From the NCBI GenBank assembly GCA_963716855.1, contig CAVQUV010000032.1:124001-188000 (forward strand): 64,000 nt of DNA. Direction: 5' to 3'. The DNA comes from JAGVSZ01 sp963716855 (GTDB lineage Bacteria; Pseudomonadota; Gammaproteobacteria; Burkholderiales; SG8-39). The notes under the pieces are model-generated. The model was not told where the DNA came from and ran no database searches. It worked only from the letters and a program-made list of their open reading frames with translations. Positions 36,788 through 45,545 of this stretch are shown in pieces. The translations under genes and the position numbers were made by a program. Each line of letters begins with the position of its first letter. The first letter of the stretch is position 1.

Positions 36788-36804
36788 TCGGATGGAGGCT
36801 GGAA

Positions 36805-37284
36805 ATGCCAGCCACGACGCTCGATCGCATCGACCGCAAGATCCTCGACCTGCTGCAGCGCGATGGGCGGCTCTCGAACGTCGAGCTCGCCGAAAAGGTC
36901 GCCCTGAGTCCCAGCCCCTGTTTGCGCCGCGTGCGGGCGCTCGAAGTGGCCGGCGTCGTCAGGCAGTACGTCGCGCTGCTCGACCCGGGCAAAGTCGGGC
37001 TCGCGCTGCTCGCCTACGTGAACGTGAAGCTCGAGAAGCGCGGCAAGATGCCGATCGACGATTTCAGCAAAGTGGTGCAGGCCTGGCCGGAGGTCGTGGC
37101 CTGCTACTCGATGACCGGCGATATGGACTATCTTCTGCGCGTGCAGGTCGAGGACCTCGACCACTACACGCGCTTCATGATGGAGCGGCTGCTCAAGCAG
37201 GCCGGCGTGATCGACGTGAAATCCAACTTCGTCCTCGAGCGCATCAAGGACACCACCGCGCTTCCGCTCGCGCACCTCGGCTGA
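36805..37284 (+). CDS. Lrp/AsnC family transcriptional regulator
   Basis: A 159-residue regulator. The N-terminal winged helix-turn-helix (TTLDRIDRKILDLLQRDGRLSNVELAEKVALSPSPCLRRVRALE) is followed by the AsnC/RAM ligand-binding domain (WPEVVACYSMTGDMDYLLRVQVEDL). GGAGG lies before the ATG. Its divergence from hpd, and the nearby phhA, putA and arginase-OAT genes, suggest it responds to an amino acid such as phenylalanine, tyrosine or proline; this is inference from position. Two bases separate it from the MarR-family gene. Confidence 0.9.
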   Translation: MPATTLDRIDRKILDLLQRDGRLSNVELAEKVALSPSPCLRRVRALEVAGVVRQYVALLDPGKVGLALLAYVNVKLEKRGKMPIDDFSKVVQAWPEVVACYSMTGDMDYLLRVQVEDLDHYTRFMMERLLKQAGVIDVKSNFVLERIKDTTALPLAHLG

Positions 37285-37286
37285 CC

Positions 37287-37838
37287 ATGCGGCGCTCCCG
37301 CCCCGCCGCGAAGCCGCGGCAGCACGCGCGCCGCCGGTCGGAGACGGCCGGCCGCAACGCGCCGCTGGCGCTCGAGCGCTTCGTCCCGTACCGCATCGCG
37401 ACGCTCGCCAACCTGCTCGCGCTCGGCGCCTCGAGGCTCTATGCACGGCGCTTCGGCCTCGCGATCCGCGAATGGCGGATTCTCGCGGTGCTCGGCGAGG
37501 GCCGGCCGCTCTCGGCGGTCGAAGTGACCCGGCGCACCGCGATCGACAAGGGGCGGGTGAGCCGTGCGGTCGCGAACCTGTTGCGGCGCGGTCTCGTCGC
37601 GCGCGAGGCGGACGCGTTCGACGCGCGCCGCACGATGCTGCGCCTGAGCCTCAAGGGGCGGGCAACGTACCGCCGCATCGTCCCGCTGGCGGCGGCGCGC
37701 GAGCGCGCGCTGCTCGCGGTCCTCACCGCCCCGGAGCGCCGGCAGCTGGAGCGGCTGCTGGCGAAGCTCCACGAGCGCGCCGAGGCGATGCTCGTGCAGC
37801 TCGGCCGCGCCTCCGACGAAGACGAACCGGCCGGATAG
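37287..37838 (+). CDS. MarR family transcriptional regulator
   Basis: A 183-residue protein with a basic N-terminal extension (MRRSRPAAKPRQHARRRSE) followed by the MarR winged helix: FGLAIREWRILAVLGEGRPLSAVEVTRRTAIDKGRVSRAVANLLRRGLVAREADAFDARRTMLRLSLKGRATYRRI. The DxRRxxLxLT-like wing is clear. It starts two bases after the Lrp gene, so the two regulators are co-transcribed. It possibly senses an aromatic acid, as many MarR proteins do; target unknown. Confidence 0.85.
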   Translation: MRRSRPAAKPRQHARRRSETAGRNAPLALERFVPYRIATLANLLALGASRLYARRFGLAIREWRILAVLGEGRPLSAVEVTRRTAIDKGRVSRAVANLLRRGLVAREADAFDARRTMLRLSLKGRATYRRIVPLAAARERALLAVLTAPERRQLERLLAKLHERAEAMLVQLGRASDEDEPAG

Positions 37839-37845
37839 CGCCGGC

Positions 37846-38811
37846 TTACTCCTCGGGCTGGATGTTGTTGCGGCGGATGAACGCCGCCCAATGCTCGCGC
37901 TCGCGCTTGAGGGCCGCCGCGAACTCGGCAGGCGTGTCGAACACCGGCACGAGCGCCTGCTGGGCAAGCTTCTCGGCGAGCACCGGCGACTTCATCGCGG
38001 CGGCGATCTCGGCGTTGAGCCGCTGCACGATCGCGGGCGGCGTGCCGGCCGGCGCCAGCACGCTGAACGACGTCCACACCTGCAACCCCGGCAGCCCCGC
38101 CTCGGCGAGCGTCGGCACGTCGGGCAGGAGCGGCGTGCGCTCATTCACGGCGAGTGCGACCAGCTTGCCGGCACGGATGTGCCCCAGCGCGGACGCGACG
38201 TCCGGAAACATGAACGCAAGCTGGCCGCCGAGAAGGCCCTGGTAGGCCGGACCGACGCCCTTGTAGGGCACGTGAAGGAAGCGCACGCCGGCCGCTTCCT
38301 CGATCATCCGCACGCCGAGATAGGTGGGGCTGCCGTTGCCTGCGGAGCCGAAGGCGAGCTTGCCCGGATCGCGCTTCGCGAGCGCGACGAGGTCGCCGAG
38401 CGCTTTTGCCGGGACGCCCGGGTTCGTCGCGATGACCATCGGCGCCATGACGCCGCGCGTGACCGGCGCGAAGTCCCGGTCCATGTCGAACGGCACGCTC
38501 TTGAAGAGGGCGGGATTGATCGCGATCGCCGCGTTGGCGCTCACCAGGAAGGTGTAGCCGTCGGGCGCCGCCTTCGCGACCGCCTCCGTTCCGATGTTGC
38601 CGCTCGCGCCGGGCCGATTGTCGATCACGAACTGCTGCTTCAGCTGTTCGCCGAGTCTCTGCGCGAGCAGCCGCGCATAAACGTCCGTGCCGCCGCCCGG
38701 CGAGGACGGCACCACGATCCGCACCGGACGCGAGGGCCAGCCGTCCTGAGCGATGGCCGCGACGCCGGCTAGCGCCAGGGCGGCGGCGACGAGACTTCGG
38801 AGTGCGATCAT
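37846..38811 (-). CDS. TctC/Bug-type periplasmic substrate-binding protein
   Basis: A 321-residue solute receptor of the Bug family (tripartite tricarboxylate transporter receptor). The signal peptide is MIALRSLVAAALALAGVAAIAQ; the mature part has WPSRPVRIVVPSSPGGGTDVYARLLAQ, NRPGASGNIGTEAVAKAAPDGYT and FLHVPYKGVGPAYQ. Its ATG overlaps the livF stop codon by four bases, so it is made with a branched-chain ABC transporter rather than with TctAB permeases, which is unusual. Ligand not predictable, probably a carboxylate. Confidence 0.88.
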   Translation of the reverse strand: MIALRSLVAAALALAGVAAIAQDGWPSRPVRIVVPSSPGGGTDVYARLLAQRLGEQLKQQFVIDNRPGASGNIGTEAVAKAAPDGYTFLVSANAAIAINPALFKSVPFDMDRDFAPVTRGVMAPMVIATNPGVPAKALGDLVALAKRDPGKLAFGSAGNGSPTYLGVRMIEEAAGVRFLHVPYKGVGPAYQGLLGGQLAFMFPDVASALGHIRAGKLVALAVNERTPLLPDVPTLAEAGLPGLQVWTSFSVLAPAGTPPAIVQRLNAEIAAAMKSPVLAEKLAQQALVPVFDTPAEFAAALKREREHWAAFIRRNNIQPEE

Positions 38812-39587
38812 CGGTGATCTCCTGTAGCGGTCTCCACGCCCAGCGCCCCGCCGAGGAACAGCTGCGCGATGCGGCGGTCGGCGAGGATTGCGCGCGCTTC
38901 GCCCTCCATGCGCGTTTGCCCCTGCTCCAGCACGATGCCGTAGTCGGAGTGCTCGAGCGCGCTCTTGGCGTTCTGCTCGACCATCAGGATCGAGACGCCC
39001 TTGTCGCGGAGTCCCGCAAGGATGTCGAAGGTCTCGCGCACGAGGCGCGGCGAGAGGCCGATCGACGGCTCGTCGATCAGCACGAGCTTCGGATCGAGCA
39101 GCAGCCCGCGCGCGACCTCCAGCAGCTTCTGCTGGCCGCCGGAGAGCGTCGAGGCCTGCGCATCGGCGCGCTCGCGCAGCATCGGGAAGCGGTCCATCAG
39201 GGCGTCGATGCGCTGCGGGAGATCGACGCCGGGCGCGGCCGCTTCGCCGCCGAGCTCGAGGTTGTGGCGCACGCTCAGCTCGGGGAAGATGTTGCGGCCC
39301 TGCGGCACGTAGCAGATGCCGAGCTCGAGCAGCCTGCGCGGGGTGAAGTTCGTCGTTTCGCGGCCGTCGAAGATCACGCGCCCGCTCTGCACCGGCAGCA
39401 GGCCGAACACGGCCTTGAAGACGGTCGACTTGCCGGCGCCGTTCGGGCCGATGACGGTCGTGATGGCACCGCGGCGCACCGCGAAGCGCGTCCCGTGGAG
39501 GACGGTCATCTTGCCGTAGCCGGCGACGACGTCCGCCAGCTCGAGAATCGCGCCCGGGGTCGGCGGCGGGGTCGAATCAGTGCCCAA
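38808..39587 (-). CDS. livF: Branched-chain amino acid ABC transporter ATPase LivF
   Basis: A 259-residue ABC ATPase. Walker A is GPNGAGKST, the signature motif LSGGQQKLLEVARGL and Walker B KLVLIDEPSIGLSP. The start appears to be TTG inside the last codons of livG (11-base overlap), since no ATG or GTG lies nearby in frame. It energises the LivHM permease. The extended N-terminus MGTDSTPPPTPG is not conserved. It is followed by a coupled TctC gene. Confidence 0.9.
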   Translation of the reverse strand: MGTDSTPPPTPGAILELADVVAGYGKMTVLHGTRFAVRRGAITTVIGPNGAGKSTVFKAVFGLLPVQSGRVIFDGRETTNFTPRRLLELGICYVPQGRNIFPELSVRHNLELGGEAAAPGVDLPQRIDALMDRFPMLRERADAQASTLSGGQQKLLEVARGLLLDPKLVLIDEPSIGLSPRLVRETFDILAGLRDKGVSILMVEQNAKSALEHSDYGIVLEQGQTRMEGEARAILADRRIAQLFLGGALGVETATGDHR

Positions 39588-40320
39588 GATAAGCCTCGAT
39601 GACCCCGGGGTCGTTGCGCACCGTCTCCGGATCGCCCTGGGCGATGATCCGGCCTTCGGCGAGGACCAGGATGCGCGTGCACAGCGACATCACGAACTCC
39701 ATGTTGTGCTCGATCACCACGAAGGTCGCGTTACGCGTCCGGTTGATTTCCCGCAGACGTTCGCGGAGGCTCCCCAGCATGGTCGGGTTGACGCCGCCCG
39801 CCGGCTCGTCGAGAAGCACGAGGCGCGGCCCCGCCATGAACGCCATCGCCGCATCGAGGAGCTTCTGCTGCCCGTAGCTCAGGCTCCCGGCCTTCGCGTC
39901 GGCGAGATGCCCGAGGCGGAAGAACTCGATCATCCGGGTCGCCGCATCCGTCAATCCCGCGTCGCGGTGCCCGAGCAGGCGCGACCACATCGAGCCCTGG
40001 TGCTCCTGGCCCGCGAGGATCAGGTTCTCGCGGACCGAGAGCTGCGGGAAGACCTGCAGCAGCTGGAACGTGCGGCCGATGCCGAGGCGGTTGAGGTCGC
40101 AGGGCCGCATGCCGGTGATCGACCGCCCGTCCACGCGCACCTCGCCCGACGAAGGGGTGAGCTGTCCGAGGATGCAGTTGAAGAGCGTCGACTTGCCGGA
40201 CCCGTTGGGCCCGATGAGGCCGAGGATCTCGCCCGGGTGCACGTCGAACGAGACGCCGGCCACGGCGCTGATCCCGCCGAAGGTCTTCGTCAGGTCGCGG
40301 ACCTCGAGGACGGCGCTCAT
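39577..40320 (-). CDS. livG: Branched-chain amino acid ABC transporter ATPase LivG
   Basis: A 247-residue ABC ATPase. Walker A is GPNGSGKST, the signature LSYGQQKLLDAAMAF (the LSYGxQ variant typical of LivG) and Walker B RLVLLDEPAGGVNP. The C-terminal part (VIEHNMEFVMSLCTRILVLAEGRIIAQGDPETVRNDPGVIEAYLG) is diagnostic of LivG. It lies between livM and livF in a conserved livKHMGF order. Confidence 0.93.
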   Translation of the reverse strand: MSAVLEVRDLTKTFGGISAVAGVSFDVHPGEILGLIGPNGSGKSTLFNCILGQLTPSSGEVRVDGRSITGMRPCDLNRLGIGRTFQLLQVFPQLSVRENLILAGQEHQGSMWSRLLGHRDAGLTDAATRMIEFFRLGHLADAKAGSLSYGQQKLLDAAMAFMAGPRLVLLDEPAGGVNPTMLGSLRERLREINRTRNATFVVIEHNMEFVMSLCTRILVLAEGRIIAQGDPETVRNDPGVIEAYLGH

Positions 40321-40377
40321 TGGACGATGCTCGCGCGTCCCGCGCTCGAGGATTCGCCCTTGGGGCGGCCGGCGGGC

Positions 40378-41343
40378 TCATCGGGGCGACCCGGGTTGGC
40401 GCGTCGGCGCGACGGGTTTTCGCAACCGCTCGACGAGACCGAGCAGGCCGGACGGGCAGAACGCCATCAGGATCATCACGAATGCCGCGTAGAGGATCAG
40501 GTAGAGGCCCTCGGTGAAGCGCAGCCATTCGGGCAGCAGCACCGACACCGCCGTGCCGAGGAACGGGCCGAAGAAGTAGCCCGAGCCGCCGACGATGACC
40601 ATCAGGAGCAGGCTCAGCGACAGCCCGAGCGCGAATGCGGTCGGCTCGATGAACTGGACGAGCGGCGCGTAGAGCACGCCCGAGATGCCGCCGAGGGCCG
40701 AGCCGATCGCGAACGCCATCAACGTGTAGCGCCGCGTGTCGACGCCGAGCGAGGAGGCGCGGATCGGGTTCTCGCGCAGCGCCGTGAAGGCCCGGCCCCA
40801 GGGCGAACGGATCAGCCACCACGCGGCCGCGGAGACGAGCGCGAGAATGCCGAGGCAGAAGAAGTAGTAGTCGATCGGCCCCTTGGTCGACCAGCCGAGC
40901 ACGGTCGGCCGCGGAATCCCGCTGATGCCGTACACGCCTTTCGTGAGCCATTCCTCGTTGCGCAGCACCAGGAACACCAGCGTCGCGAACGAGAGCGTGA
41001 CGAACGCAAGGTAGTGGTGCTGCACCCGCAGCGCCGGATAGCCGAGCAGCCAGCCGATCACGAAGCACAACGCGGTGGCCAGCAGGAACGCGGACCACAG
41101 CGGCCAGCCCTGCGTTGTGAGCAGCGCTGCGGTGTACGCGCCGATGCCGACGAAGGAGGCCTGCGCCAGCGAGATCTGCCCGGCGTAGCCGAGCGTGAGG
41201 TTGAGCCCGATCGCGGCGATGGTCGTCACTGCCCAAAGGCTGAGGAGATAGATCCCGTACGGCTTCAGGCCGAAGGGTGCGGCGACGACCAGCGCGATCG
41301 CAGCCACCGCGGCGAGGATGCGGGCACGACCCGTCAGCGTCAT
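40378..41343 (-). CDS. livM: Branched-chain amino acid ABC permease LivM
   Basis: A 321-residue inner-membrane permease with about nine to ten helices. LNLTLGYAGQISLAQASFVGIGAYTAALL and the EAA-like FTALRENPIRASSLGVDTRRYTLMAFAIGSALGGISGVLYAP are characteristic of LivM. The ATG overlaps the livH stop codon (ATGA). It forms the permease heterodimer with LivH. Confidence 0.93.
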   Translation of the reverse strand: MTLTGRARILAAVAAIALVVAAPFGLKPYGIYLLSLWAVTTIAAIGLNLTLGYAGQISLAQASFVGIGAYTAALLTTQGWPLWSAFLLATALCFVIGWLLGYPALRVQHHYLAFVTLSFATLVFLVLRNEEWLTKGVYGISGIPRPTVLGWSTKGPIDYYFFCLGILALVSAAAWWLIRSPWGRAFTALRENPIRASSLGVDTRRYTLMAFAIGSALGGISGVLYAPLVQFIEPTAFALGLSLSLLLMVIVGGSGYFFGPFLGTAVSVLLPEWLRFTEGLYLILYAAFVMILMAFCPSGLLGLVERLRKPVAPTRQPGSPR

Positions 41344-42218
41344 ACCGTGCGCTCCTCCGCGCGCCCGAGCAGTCCCTGCGGCCGGAAGAGGATCACGGCG
41401 ATCAGCAGGAAGAGGGGTATTGCGGCGCGGTACTGCGCAGAAAGGTACGCCGCGACGAAGTTGTCGATGACGCCGAGCAGCAGACCGCCGACGATCGCGC
41501 CACGCACCTGATTGAACCCGCCGACGATTGCGGCGATGAAGGCCACCATGCCGAGGGTCTCGCCGTTGGTGAACTTGGCGAGGTAGATCGGGCTGACCAG
41601 GAACGACGCGAGCGCCACGAGCCCGGCGTTGATGAGGAACGTGTACAGGATCATCCGTTCCACCGGGATCCCGAGGATGCGCGCGAGCGCCGGGTTCTGC
41701 GCGGTGGCCTGCATCCGGCGGCCGGTGCGCGTTCCGGCGAGGAAGTACTGCAGCCCCGCGACCGCGACGACGGCCACTGCGATGATCACCAGATTCTGCA
41801 CCGACACGGCGGCGCCCCCGACCGAGAGATTGGTCGTGGCCCAGGCGGCGGGGAACGGCTGCGCGTCGGCGGCGTAGAACTCCTTGACGCTCTCCTTGAG
41901 GAAGATCGCCAGCGCGATCGTCGAGATCACGAGCGGCAGCACGCCGTGCCGGATGATCGGATCGACGACCACCCGCTTGAAGAGCAGGCCGAGCACGAGG
42001 AGCGCCGCCACGAAGCCGACGAGCATCGCGATCGGGAACGACAGGCCGCCGAACTTCATCGCCGCCAGGACGAAGAACGCGGGCAGCATGACGAACTCGC
42101 CCTGCGCGAAGTTGATCGTCTGCGACGTCTGCCAGAGCAGCACGAAGCCGATTGCGACGAGCGCGTAGATGCCGCCGGTCGCTAGCCCTGCGACGAGCAG
42201 CTGAAGGATGTCGGCCAT
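41340..42218 (-). CDS. livH: Branched-chain amino acid ABC permease LivH
   Basis: A 292-residue permease with about eight helices. LVAGLATGGIYALVAIGFVLLWQTSQTINFAQGEFVMLPAF at the N-terminus and QNPALARILGIPVERMILYTFLINAGLVALASFL are typical of LivH. ATG 42218 (MADILQLL) was chosen over an upstream TTG at 42236 because the family begins close to this point. Its stop overlaps livM. Confidence 0.92.
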   Translation of the reverse strand: MADILQLLVAGLATGGIYALVAIGFVLLWQTSQTINFAQGEFVMLPAFFVLAAMKFGGLSFPIAMLVGFVAALLVLGLLFKRVVVDPIIRHGVLPLVISTIALAIFLKESVKEFYAADAQPFPAAWATTNLSVGGAAVSVQNLVIIAVAVVAVAGLQYFLAGTRTGRRMQATAQNPALARILGIPVERMILYTFLINAGLVALASFLVSPIYLAKFTNGETLGMVAFIAAIVGGFNQVRGAIVGGLLLGVIDNFVAAYLSAQYRAAIPLFLLIAVILFRPQGLLGRAEERTV

Positions 42219-42237
42219 GCGGCGCTTGACGTGCAAA

Positions 42238-42260
42238 GGGCCGGCGCGCGGCGCCGGCCC
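42238..42260 (-). terminator. Hairpin between livK and livH
   Basis: GGGCCGGCG and CGCCGGCCC form a perfect 9-bp stem with a five-base loop, about 20 bases after the livK stop codon and about 20 bases before the livH start. No T-run follows, so full termination is unlikely. It may reduce read-through or protect the livK mRNA 3' end, giving more binding protein than permease. Confidence 0.5.
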
Positions 42261-42281
42261 TCCGGTGGCTCGAGGCGGAGG

Positions 42282-43436
42282 CTACTTGCCCAGCTTGGGC
42301 AGGGTCTGGACGACCTTCTGCTTGCCGTCGACGACCTCGGCGAGAAAGCTGATGCGGTCGATGTCGCCCTTGTCGTCCCAGGTCGCTTCCATCAGGATGC
42401 CCGGCTCCTGTTCGGGCTTGATGGTCAGGCCGTGCATCGTCTTCGCGAGGAGCTTGCGGTCGAACTTGCCGATCTTCTCGGTCGCGTGCTTGACGGCATA
42501 GACCGCCGTGTAGCCCTTGATGCCGTTGTGATCGGGCAGATAGTTGAAGCGCTTGAAGAATTTCTCGCGGAACGCGAGCACCGCGGCGACGGGAGCGTCG
42601 ACGGTAAGGCCGACGTGCCCTTTTGCACCGTTGGCCGCATCGCCCGCCAGCTCGATCACCTTCTGCCCGAGCAGCGTCGTCTCGCCGATGAGCGGCTTGT
42701 TGACGCCCTGCTTGCGGGCTTCGCGCAGGAACCGGGCGCTCTCCTCCTCGTTCGTGTAGACGAAGATCGCATCGGCGTTCGCGCCCTTGGCCTTCACGAC
42801 GTCGGCGGCGAAGTCGACCTGGCCCGACTCGGTCGAGATGTCGGCCACCACCTTGATGTTGCGCGCCGCCATCTCTTTCGTGAAGGTGTCGCGCCCGCCC
42901 TTGCCGAAGTCGTTGTTCACCCATACGACGGCCACCGTCTTGGCCTTCAGGCCGTCGCGGATGTAGTTGGCGATCTTCGGCATGCTCATCTGCTGCCCGA
43001 ACGAGGTGCGGAAGATGTACGCGTTGCCCATCTGGGTGATGTCGGCCGCCTCGGCGCCGGTGAACTGCGGCACTTCGGCCTGCTGGGCGAGCACCATGTT
43101 CACCTTCACCGAACCGGAGAACACCGGTCCGAGGATCACGTAGGGATTGCCGTCGATCGCCTTCTGGACCTGGGCGCGCGAGACGCCGGGATTGCTTTGC
43201 GTGTCCGACTGCGGCGCGCTGATCTTGCGCCCGAGAATGCCGCCTTTCGCGTTGATCTCGTCGATCGCGAGGACCGCGCCGTCGCGGAAGTTCGTCCCGG
43301 ACACCGCGCCGGCGCCGGACAGCTCGATGACGATCGGCATGTTGACCGTCTGTTGCGCGCACGCCGTGCCCGCGGTGACGGCGAGGCCGACGCCGAGGCC
43401 TGCGGCAAGGGCTGCGACTCGAATTCTCTTGTTCAT
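42282..43436 (-). CDS. livK: Branched-chain amino acid-type ABC substrate-binding protein LivK
   Basis: A 384-residue periplasmic binding protein, type I fold. The signal peptide is MNKRIRVAALAAGLGVGLAVTAGTACAQ; the mature part has VNMPIVIELSGAGAVSGTNFRDGAVLAIDEINAKGGILGRKI. Several GGAGGAGGAG purines precede the ATG. It is the first transport gene of livKHMGF. The specificity may be for amino acids or for aromatic acids, which related proteins in betaproteobacteria bind. Confidence 0.88.
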   Translation of the reverse strand: MNKRIRVAALAAGLGVGLAVTAGTACAQQTVNMPIVIELSGAGAVSGTNFRDGAVLAIDEINAKGGILGRKISAPQSDTQSNPGVSRAQVQKAIDGNPYVILGPVFSGSVKVNMVLAQQAEVPQFTGAEAADITQMGNAYIFRTSFGQQMSMPKIANYIRDGLKAKTVAVVWVNNDFGKGGRDTFTKEMAARNIKVVADISTESGQVDFAADVVKAKGANADAIFVYTNEEESARFLREARKQGVNKPLIGETTLLGQKVIELAGDAANGAKGHVGLTVDAPVAAVLAFREKFFKRFNYLPDHNGIKGYTAVYAVKHATEKIGKFDRKLLAKTMHGLTIKPEQEPGILMEATWDDKGDIDRISFLAEVVDGKQKVVQTLPKLGK

Positions 43437-43482
43437 GGGCTCCTCCTCCTGACTGTAGTTCCGAGGGACGAAAGCTTACCCG

Positions 43483-44304
43483 TCATTTCCCGGTCTTTGC
43501 ACGGATGTCGAGTTCGATAATCGCCCGCAGCTCCGGCGTGACCTGTGGAGTGGCCCCGAACCACTTCCGGAAGCCGAAGCCGGCCTGCTGCAGCAGCATG
43601 CCGAGACCATCGACCACCCGATGGCCGCGCGCCCGGGCCGCGGCGAGGAGGCCCGTTTCCAGCGGCACGTAGACGACGTCGTACACGACGGCGCTTGGCT
43701 TGAGGGCGGCGATGTCCACCTCGAGCGGGGGCTTGCCCACCATGCCGAGCGAGGTGCAGTTGACCAGCAGGTCCGCATCCGGCAGCAGCTCGGGGAGCGC
43801 GTCGAACCCGAGGCCGCTCACGCGCGGACCGAAGTCGGTCGCGAGGCTGCGGGCGCGCTCTATCGTGCGGTTTGCGACGCGCACCGTGAGTCCGCGCGTC
43901 GCGAGCGCGTAAGTCGCGGAGCGCGCCGCACCGCCGGCGCCGAGGATCACCGCGCGGCCGCCGGGCACGTCCCAGCCCGGCGCGCGGTCGTCGAGGTTCG
44001 CGATGAAGCCGTGGGTGTCCGAGTTCCCGCCCATCAGCCGGCCCTTTTCGAGCCACAAGGTGTTGACCGCGCCGACCGCTTCGGAGGCCGCGTCGCGCTG
44101 GTCGACGAGACGGAACGCGGCCTCCTTGTGCGGCACGGTCACGTTGCCGCCGACGTAGCCGTTCGCGGCGAGGTGCGTGACGAAGTCGGGGAACGCTTCC
44201 GGCGTGAGGTCTTTCAGCTCGTAGGCGCCCGGGATGCCGAGCGTGCGGAGCCAGTAGCCGTGGATCATCGGCGAGCGCGAGTGGGCCACCGGATGGCCCA
44301 TCAC
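43483..44304 (-). CDS. aroE: Shikimate dehydrogenase family protein, N-terminal start unclear
   Basis: A 273-residue AroE-type enzyme (3-dehydroshikimate to shikimate, NADPH). GHPVAHSRSPMIHGYWL (substrate loop), NVTVPHKEAAF (catalytic Lys), AVGAVNTL, NSDTHGFIANL and GAGGAARSATYAL (Rossmann) are present. GTG 44304 would remove the first beta strand. In the same frame upstream, HVPKACV matches the family, but a stop precedes it. An ATG at 44332 in the next frame becomes in-frame if one base near 44323 is skipped, so a single-base error is likely. Its place in the liv operon may mean a quinate/shikimate catabolic role rather than biosynthesis. Confidence 0.8.
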   Translation of the reverse strand: MMGHPVAHSRSPMIHGYWLRTLGIPGAYELKDLTPEAFPDFVTHLAANGYVGGNVTVPHKEAAFRLVDQRDAASEAVGAVNTLWLEKGRLMGGNSDTHGFIANLDDRAPGWDVPGGRAVILGAGGAARSATYALATRGLTVRVANRTIERARSLATDFGPRVSGLGFDALPELLPDADLLVNCTSLGMVGKPPLEVDIAALKPSAVVYDVVYVPLETGLLAAARARGHRVVDGLGMLLQQAGFGFRKWFGATPQVTPELRAIIELDIRAKTGK

Positions 44305-44342
44305 GCAGGCTTTGGGAACGTGCAGCGGTCATCGTGGGCGTC

Positions 44343-44660
44343 CTACAGCGGCGAGAACGACGTCGACTTGAGGATGCGGCACTCCTGGTTCTGGTGCGCG
44401 CCGAGCTCGCGGCTGCGCTTCAGATAGTCCTGGAAGGCGGGATCGGCCATCAGCGCGTCGCGCTTGGCCTCGCGGTCCGCCTGGCTCGCGTACTTCCAGA
44501 CGTGCACGACCTGGTTCAGCGGGCCGACCTCGGTAGTCGCGTACAGCACGGGCTCGCCGCAGTGCTTCACCTGGGTCGCGTGGCCGTGCTGCTCGTAGAG
44601 CTTCAGCCAGTCGGCGAACTTGTTGTTGTGCAGCGTGTAGATGCGCAGATCGAAGATCAT
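44343..44660 (-). CDS. NIPSNAP family protein
   Basis: A 105-residue dimeric alpha/beta-barrel protein of the NIPSNAP family (MIFDLRIYTLHNNKFADWLKLYEQHG ... VVHVWKYASQADREAKRDALMADPAF). The family is common in aromatic and amino acid degradation clusters, without a known enzymatic function. It lies 10 bases before the probable true start of aroE and is first in the minus-strand run leading to livKHMGF-tctC. Confidence 0.85.
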   Translation of the reverse strand: MIFDLRIYTLHNNKFADWLKLYEQHGHATQVKHCGEPVLYATTEVGPLNQVVHVWKYASQADREAKRDALMADPAFQDYLKRSRELGAHQNQECRILKSTSFSPL

Positions 44661-44748
44661 GCCGGTCCCTCCGCAAAGCGCGCAGTCTACGCGGCGCGTG
44701 CGCGGAGTCTAGACGCAGTGCGCGGCGTACGGCGGGGGCGGTTCGTTG

Positions 44749-45462
44749 CTAGCTGTCATTCCGGTTCGGCATGGCCGGATCGGAATGGTGGGCCCGCACC
44801 CGGTCGCGCAGCTCCTCGAGGTGCGGGTCGCGCAGGCCGTGCGCGGCGAGCGCATCGACGGTATGGAACAGGTAGTCCGCGGAGGAGCCGAGGTGGCCGC
44901 GCGCCGAGGCAAGCGCCTGCGCGATAACGTCGGACGCGAGCCGGCCGGCGTAGTTCGGGTGCGCGTGGTTCACGACGAAGGTGAGCGCGCGCAGCTCCTC
45001 GACGCAGCGCCGGCCGCCCGCGCCCGGCGCCGTCTCGACCCGTGCCCAGCGCGGTGCGTACGACCCGACCACCATCTCGCGCCGCCAGAGCAGCTTCAGC
45101 TCCTCGACGGCCTTGCCGGCGGGCAGACGGTAGGCGAGTCCACAGCACGCGCCCCCTTTGTCCAGACCGAGCACCAGGCCGGGGCGCTCCGGGCTGCCGC
45201 GCCCCATGATGGACCACAGGCAGAAGCGGCGATGGAAACCGCGCAGCGTGGCCCGGCGCCGCTCCTCGTAGTGGAACAGGGGATTCCAGATCAACGAGCC
45301 GTAGCCGAACACCCACACATCCGCGTTTGGGCACGCGCCGGCGAGGATGCGGGCGATCGACGCCTCGAGCTCCTCGTCGGAAAGCGGGCGCGGCCCGGTG
45401 GCGCACTCCGACCACAGCCGGCGCATGCGGCCGGTTTCGAGGTCTTCGCGGGTGAGGGACAT
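44749..45462 (-). CDS. ChaC-like gamma-glutamylcyclotransferase (copy 1)
   Basis: A 237-residue ChaC-family protein, which cleaves glutathione to 5-oxoproline and Cys-Gly in the cytoplasm. VWVFGYGSLIWNPLFHYEERRRATLRGFHRRFCLWS contains the YGSLxW substrate loop. RPGLVLGLDKGGACCGLAYRLP and LLWRREMVVGSYAPRW are also family-typical. The start MSLTRED was chosen; an earlier frame start adds only basic residues. A second ChaC-like gene lies 83 bases upstream on the same strand. Confidence 0.88.
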   Translation of the reverse strand: MSLTREDLETGRMRRLWSECATGPRPLSDEELEASIARILAGACPNADVWVFGYGSLIWNPLFHYEERRRATLRGFHRRFCLWSIMGRGSPERPGLVLGLDKGGACCGLAYRLPAGKAVEELKLLWRREMVVGSYAPRWARVETAPGAGGRRCVEELRALTFVVNHAHPNYAGRLASDVIAQALASARGHLGSSADYLFHTVDALAAHGLRDPHLEELRDRVRAHHSDPAMPNRNDS

Positions 45463-45545
45463 GGGTCGGGGCCGGGTACCACGTGGCCAACGCGCATTGT
45501 CGCCCACCGTTGACCCCGTATGGGTCCCCGACCAGGGAATAGTGC

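Noticed and set aside
42219..42236. Upstream TTG start for livH
   Set aside because: It would add six residues not typical of LivH, and an ATG lies at the expected place.
40378..43362. 994-codon minus-strand frame spanning livM to livK
   Set aside because: Only its last 321 codons are a real gene (livM); the upstream part is an out-of-frame shadow of livH and livK.
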